Below are positions 5,410 to 8,189 of a stretch of DNA of 8,189 nt, in pieces. A model generated the notes under the pieces. That model was not told where the DNA came from, did not search any database, and saw only the letters and a list, made by a program, of their open reading frames with translations. The stretch's first letter is position 1; each line of letters begins with the position of its first letter. The stretch is from Avichristensenella sp031550455 (GTDB lineage Bacteria; Bacillota; Clostridia; Christensenellales; Aristaeellaceae), in the NCBI GenBank assembly GCA_031550455.1, contig JAVBOQ010000253.1, forward strand, positions 1-8,189, in the 5' to 3' direction. The translations under genes and the position numbers were made by a program.

Positions 5410-6225
5410 ATGCGAAAGTTCATCGCGCTTTTAGAGGCGCTGCGGTTCATCGAGGACAACCTGACGGAGCCGGTTACACAGGAGGCGATCGCGCGGTCGT
5501 GCTTCTGCTCGGTTTCGGCGCTGCAAAAGGTGTTCCGCTACGCGCTTCACACCGGCGTGATGGACTATGTCGACCGCCGCCGCGTGACGATGGCCGCGAA
5601 AGCGCTGTTGTCGTCCGGCGAGCGCGTTCTCGACGTCGCGCTCAGGTTCCAGTACCGGTCGCCCGAGGTGTTCGCGCGCGCGTTTCGCAGGCGGTGGGGC
5701 GTCACGCCGACCGCGTTCCGGCGCGAGTGGCGGTTTTCGGGGCTTTTCCCAAGGGTTACGGACATGGAGGAGGGAAGGAACGACATGCCAAGGCGGAAGG
5801 TGGATATATCGGAGCTGTACGAGGCGCTCCGCGACATGCGGGGCTGCTATGTGCTGTGTTTTGACATTGTGGGGATGACGGAGATCAACGGGATCGGCGA
5901 CAAGGCGGGCGATCTGGCGATTGTCGAGTGCCTCAGGCGGATTGACCGCGAGGCGGACGACAACATGTTGCTGCTGCGGATCGGCGGTGACGAGTTCGCG
6001 CTGATGACCGGGCTTTCGGAGGCGTCCGGAGCGGAGGCGCTGGCGCGGCGCGTTTTGATGAAAAACGGAGGCGGGATCGAGTGTAACGGGCAAAAAATCC
6101 CGGTGTCGATGCGCGTCGGCGGCATGCGCGTCAGCGGAACCTGCCTGAAGTATGACGAGCTGTTCGCGGCGCTGCACGAGACGATTCAAGAAGCGCGCGA
6201 TGCGGGCGAAATGACGATGCGGTGA
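5410..6225 (+). CDS. AraC-type DNA-binding domain fused to a GGDEF-like domain
   Basis: A 271-residue predicted transcription regulator. Residues 5-108 are an AraC/XylS domain with two helix-turn-helix units; the second shows VLDVALRFQYRSPEVFARAF followed by GVTPTAF. After a linker (110-132), residues 145-268 are a GGDEF-family fold. RIGGDEF is intact at 190-196, and Asp152, Asn160 and Gly167-Asp168 are kept. In the usual DxDxFKxINDxxGH stretch the second Asp is Val, Phe-Lys is Met-Thr, the Asp after Asn is Gly and GH is GD. Cyclase activity is therefore doubtful and nucleotide sensing more likely. No RxxD inhibitory site is seen at its usual spacing; the nearest, READ at 180-183, is too far upstream. 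The DNA-binding domain comes first and the ligand-type domain last, as in Rob. GGAGG lies 7 nt before the start. It diverges from azlCD, its likely target (inference). Confidence 0.85.
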   Translation: MRKFIALLEALRFIEDNLTEPVTQEAIARSCFCSVSALQKVFRYALHTGVMDYVDRRRVTMAAKALLSSGERVLDVALRFQYRSPEVFARAFRRRWGVTPTAFRREWRFSGLFPRVTDMEEGRNDMPRRKVDISELYEALRDMRGCYVLCFDIVGMTEINGIGDKAGDLAIVECLRRIDREADDNMLLLRIGGDEFALMTGLSEASGAEALARRVLMKNGGGIECNGQKIPVSMRVGGMRVSGTCLKYDELFAALHETIQEARDAGEMTMR

Positions 6226-6236
6226 TACCGGTTCCG

Positions 6237-6269
6237 ACGGATTTCCGCGTGCCGATACCAAATCCGTTT
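6237..6269 (+). terminator. Weak hairpin after the AraC-GGDEF gene
   Basis: ACGGATTT (6237-6244) and AAATCCGT (6260-6267) form an 8-bp stem with a 15-nt loop, followed only by TTC. It starts 12 nt after the stop codon. The position suits a terminator but the U-tract is poor. Confidence 0.3.
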
Positions 6270-6278
6270 CGCTCCGGC

Positions 6279-6308
6279 TCATAAACCGCATAGCGAACCG
6301 CATATCCT
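6279..6308 (+). promoter_or_regulatory. Candidate sigma-E-type sporulation promoter before yabP
   Basis: TCATAAA (6279-6285), a 15-nt spacer and CATATCCT (6301-6308). Against the sigma-E consensus (KMATATT, 14-15 nt, CATACAHT) this matches 5 of 7 and 6 of 8 positions. In Bacillus subtilis yabP and yabQ are sigma-E dependent, so the location makes sense. The match is by eye only. Confidence 0.5.
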
Positions 6309-6344
6309 CTTTTTGAAAGGCGAGCGGAAAGGAGGGACGCGGAA

Positions 6345-6641
6345 ATGGTCAAGGATGCCGCCGAGGGCAAACGTCCGCCGCCTCTGTCGCACACCGTCGT
6401 GATGGACGACCGGAAGCGCGCGGTGCTGACGGGCGTGAAGGACGTGGCGAGTTTCAACGAGCAGGAGGTCATCATGCTCACCGAGGAAGGGGATATTTCT
6501 CTGGTGGGCGAGGGGTTGCATATTTCGCACTTGAACCTTGACGAGGGCAAGCTGACCGTGGAAGGGAGAATCGCCGGCATTGAGTACGGCGACGCTCCGT
6601 CGCAAAAGCGGGGCGGCATCCTCTCGCGCGTGTTCCGCTGA
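6345..6641 (+). CDS. yabP: Spore protein YabP
   Basis: A 98-residue protein of the YabP/YqfC family. In Bacillus YabP is made in the mother cell and is needed for normal spore cortex or coat assembly. The signature is easy to follow: LTGVKDVASFNEQEVIMLTEEGDISLVGEGLHI spans residues 28-60, then LNLDEGKLTVEGRIAGIEY (63-81). This is a small beta-rich domain without membrane segments. The short basic C-terminus ends in LSRVFR. The ATG has an AGGAGGG motif 8-9 nt upstream. Only 2 nt separate it from yabQ. A sigma-E-like promoter lies about 35 nt upstream of the start codon. In B. subtilis the gene preceding yabP encodes an S4-domain heat-shock protein; that gene is not between the regulator and yabP here. 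Confidence 0.93.
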   Translation: MVKDAAEGKRPPPLSHTVVMDDRKRAVLTGVKDVASFNEQEVIMLTEEGDISLVGEGLHISHLNLDEGKLTVEGRIAGIEYGDAPSQKRGGILSRVFR

Positions 6642-6643
6642 CG

Positions 6644-6997
6644 ATGTTTGATTCGGCGGGCCAGGCGCAGACGTTTCTGGCAACGGTCTACGCTGGTTTG
6701 GCGGCGGGCGTGGCATATGATTTGCTGCGCCTGCTGCGCGCTTTGCTCAAGGCCGGGCCGGTCGCGACCGCGTTGATCGACCTTGTGTTCTGGACGGTCG
6801 CGGCCGCGCTGGTCGCTGTGGCCGCCGCGTTCGCGGGCGCGCCGGGGCTCAGGTTTTACCTGGTGCTCGGCGCTTGCTGCGGCGGGCTTTTGTGGGCCGC
6901 CGGCCTGCGCAGGATCATGCGCGGCGCGGGCCGTTTCGCGGCGCGCGCCATTGGAAAACCCGCCGCGCAGCCTGAAAAAGGCAAGCAGGAAACCTGA
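6644..6997 (+). CDS. yabQ: Spore cortex biosynthesis membrane protein YabQ
   Basis: A 117-residue membrane protein with three hydrophobic segments (about residues 8-28, 40-63 and 70-90) and a basic tail. YabQ is known from Bacillus as a mother-cell membrane protein needed for cortex formation. Family features are present: GLAAGVAYDLLRLLRAL (18-34), IDLVFW (45-50) and GLRFYLVLGACCGGLLW (68-84). It is shorter than Bacillus YabQ, mainly in the C-terminal tail. No good ribosome binding site precedes its ATG, which lies 2 nt after the yabP stop, so translation is probably coupled to yabP. A promoter-like sequence for the next gene overlaps its stop codon. Confidence 0.88.
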   Translation: MFDSAGQAQTFLATVYAGLAAGVAYDLLRLLRALLKAGPVATALIDLVFWTVAAALVAVAAAFAGAPGLRFYLVLGACCGGLLWAAGLRRIMRGAGRFAARAIGKPAAQPEKGKQET

Positions 6998-7022
6998 CGC
7001 GCGGCGGAGAATACTATATGAT
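6994..7022 (+). promoter_or_regulatory. Candidate sigma-A promoter for divIC
   Basis: CTGACG (6994-6999), a 17-nt spacer and TATGAT (7017-7022), matching 4 of 6 and 5 of 6 consensus bases. The -35 overlaps the yabQ stop codon, and the start near 7029 would leave about 25 nt before divIC. Such a promoter would let a division gene be expressed in growing cells while yabPQ is restricted to sporulation. Confidence 0.45.
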
Positions 7023-7053
7023 TCGCAAATGCGTCCGATGAAGAAGGTGCCGC

Positions 7054-7425
7054 ATGCTGCCGCCCAAAAAGGATTCCGTCCTGAACAAAATGGTCTATGT
7101 CCGCCCGCGGTTTGTGCTGATCGTGCTGGCGGCGCTGACCATTTTTTTTGGCGTCGCGTACATCGTCCAGAGCGCGCAGGTGCGCCGCCTGAATAAGGAG
7201 GCGGCCGAGGTACAGGCGCTTGTCGTCGCCGCGCAGGACAAGACAAAGGAGCTCGAGCGGCGGCTTGAATTCTCGAACACGGACGAGTACGTCGAACAGG
7301 AGGCGCGCAGGAGGTTCGGATACTTAGGGCCGGGCGAGATCCGGTTCATGTTTGAGGAAACGGCCGCGCCGACCGGCGACCCGGCCGCGTTAAACACCGA
7401 AAGTCCGCCGCAATCGGAAGAATAG
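7054..7425 (+). CDS. divIC: Septum formation initiator, DivIC/FtsB family
   Basis: A 123-residue bitopic division protein. A short cytoplasmic N-terminus (1-18) is followed by one transmembrane segment (19-38), an extracellular coiled coil (about 39-72) and the family signature DEYVEQEARRRFGYLGPGE at 77-95. Relatives form a complex with FtsL and DivIB/FtsQ that licenses septal peptidoglycan synthesis. The tail after residue 100 is acidic, proline-rich and probably disordered. The start has AAGGTG 5 nt upstream. Its position after yabP-yabQ matches the conserved order in Bacillus and many Clostridia and supports the divIC name over another FtsB-like paralogue. It has a plausible promoter of its own and is followed 14 nt later by the phosphatase gene. 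Confidence 0.9.
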   Translation: MLPPKKDSVLNKMVYVRPRFVLIVLAALTIFFGVAYIVQSAQVRRLNKEAAEVQALVVAAQDKTKELERRLEFSNTDEYVEQEARRRFGYLGPGEIRFMFEETAAPTGDPAALNTESPPQSEE

Positions 7426-7439
7426 GCAGGATCAAACAC

Positions 7440-8189
7440 ATGCCGCACGCAGCCATCTGCATCGGATCCAACTCCACGCGCATGCTCGTCGCCGAGCTTG
7501 CCGAAGGGAAGGTCATGCCGGTCAGGCGCTACCGCGAGGGGACGCGGCTGTTCGCCGGGCTTGCGCAGGGCATGCTGTCCATGGAAAGCATGCTGCGCAC
7601 GGCGGGCATCGCTGCACATTTTTGCGAAATCGCCAGGGAAGAGGGCTGCGAGCAGATCCGCCTGATCGCGACCAGCGCCGCGCGCGACGCGCAAAACAGC
7701 TGCGCGTTCCGCGAGATCGTCGAAACGATGTGTAGCGTTCCGCTTGAGATCATCACCGGCGAGGAAGAGGCGCGTTTTTCGTTTCTCGGCGTGTCGGGCG
7801 GCGCGCGCTGCGGCGTGTTGGACATTGGCGGCGGGTCGACCGAGATCGCGGTCGGCGGCGGCAATTTTCCGTTCGCGGCGGTCAGCGCGCAGGCCGGCGC
7901 GGTGCGTCTGCTCGCGGAGACGCCGGACATTTCGGGCGGCGCGTTTGACAAAGCCCTTTCGGCGGCGCGCGCGCGAATCGGCGCGGAATGGGCGCGTGTC
8001 GAGTTGCCGGTCAGCCAACTCCAATGGTATTGCGTCGGCGGAACCGCCGTCTGCCTCGCGGCGGTCGACATGCGGCTGAGCGCGGCCGACGGCGACGCCC
8101 TCGACGGGCATATCCTGAAAAAAAGCGCGGTTGAGGAGCTTGCCCGGCGGCTCGCGGAGATGCCGGTCGAGGAGCGCGCCGCGCTGCCC
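7440..8189 (+). CDS. Ppx/GppA family phosphatase (3' end beyond window)
   Basis: The first 250 residues of an actin-fold (ASKHA) hydrolase of the exopolyphosphatase / guanosine pentaphosphatase family, which acts on polyphosphate or pppGpp. Motifs in order: IGSNSTRML (8-16, first phosphate loop), ATSAARDAQN (77-86), ITGEEEARFSFLGV (105-118, containing the usual catalytic Glu), DIGGGSTEI (128-136, second phosphate loop) and YCVGGTA (197-203). The family normally has Asp just before the first loop, as in IDIGxNS; here Cys7 stands in that place. The frame remains open to the window edge, and short family members are about 300 residues, so roughly 50 residues are missing. ATG 7440 has a GGCAGGA motif about 8 nt upstream. 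It is probably co-transcribed with divIC. Whether it acts on polyphosphate or pppGpp cannot be told from sequence. Confidence 0.9.
   Translation, partial: MPHAAICIGSNSTRMLVAELAEGKVMPVRRYREGTRLFAGLAQGMLSMESMLRTAGIAAHFCEIAREEGCEQIRLIATSAARDAQNSCAFREIVETMCSVPLEIITGEEEARFSFLGVSGGARCGVLDIGGGSTEIAVGGGNFPFAAVSAQAGAVRLLAETPDISGGAFDKALSAARARIGAEWARVELPVSQLQWYCVGGTAVCLAAVDMRLSAADGDALDGHILKKSAVEELARRLAEMPVEERAALP

Noticed and set aside
6131..7246. Minus-strand frame of 371 codons across the yabP-yabQ-divIC region
   Set aside because: It overlaps four well-supported plus-strand genes and is a low-complexity Arg/Ala/Pro-rich shadow frame.

Overview
The window looks like a chromosomal segment of a GC-rich, endospore-forming Firmicute, most likely a high-GC Clostridia lineage. 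The evidence is a yabP-yabQ-divIC run, strong GGAGG-type ribosome binding sites, sigma-A-type promoters and a BspA-like leucine-rich repeat secreted protein. The genus cannot be fixed from this sequence. No rRNA, tRNA, transposase or CRISPR array is visible.

Layout. The left two thirds (1-5235) are on the minus strand and form three transcription units, each with a readable promoter. (a) 2111-2139 drives a tight operon (13-nt gap, then 4-nt overlap): a DUF5058 membrane protein, a second polytopic membrane protein, and an M20 metallopeptidase with an N-terminal membrane anchor that runs off the left edge. This looks like an uptake-plus-hydrolysis module for a peptide or N-acyl-amino-acid type substrate (inference). 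(b) 3887-3915 drives a single secreted 509-residue LRR_5/BspA-type protein. (c) 5269-5297 drives azlC-azlD, a branched-chain amino acid exporter pair with an ATGA overlap.

The right third is on the plus strand. Divergent from azlC is an AraC-type DNA-binding domain fused to a GGDEF-like domain. After a short gap comes the spore and division group yabP-yabQ-divIC, followed by a Ppx/GppA-family phosphatase cut by the right edge. A sigma-E-like promoter lies before yabP. A separate sigma-A-like promoter overlaps the yabQ stop codon and could keep divIC expressed during growth.

The most unusual part is non-coding. Between azlD and the LRR promoter, about 210 bases (3930-4143) form a chain of five clear hairpins plus a short palindrome. 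The first hairpin of that chain recurs in shortened form at 5302-5350, between the divergent azlC and AraC-GGDEF promoters. Both copies lie directly upstream of the -35 box of a minus-strand promoter. This is either a dispersed palindromic element, a structured RNA, or a shared regulatory site; the sequence alone does not decide.
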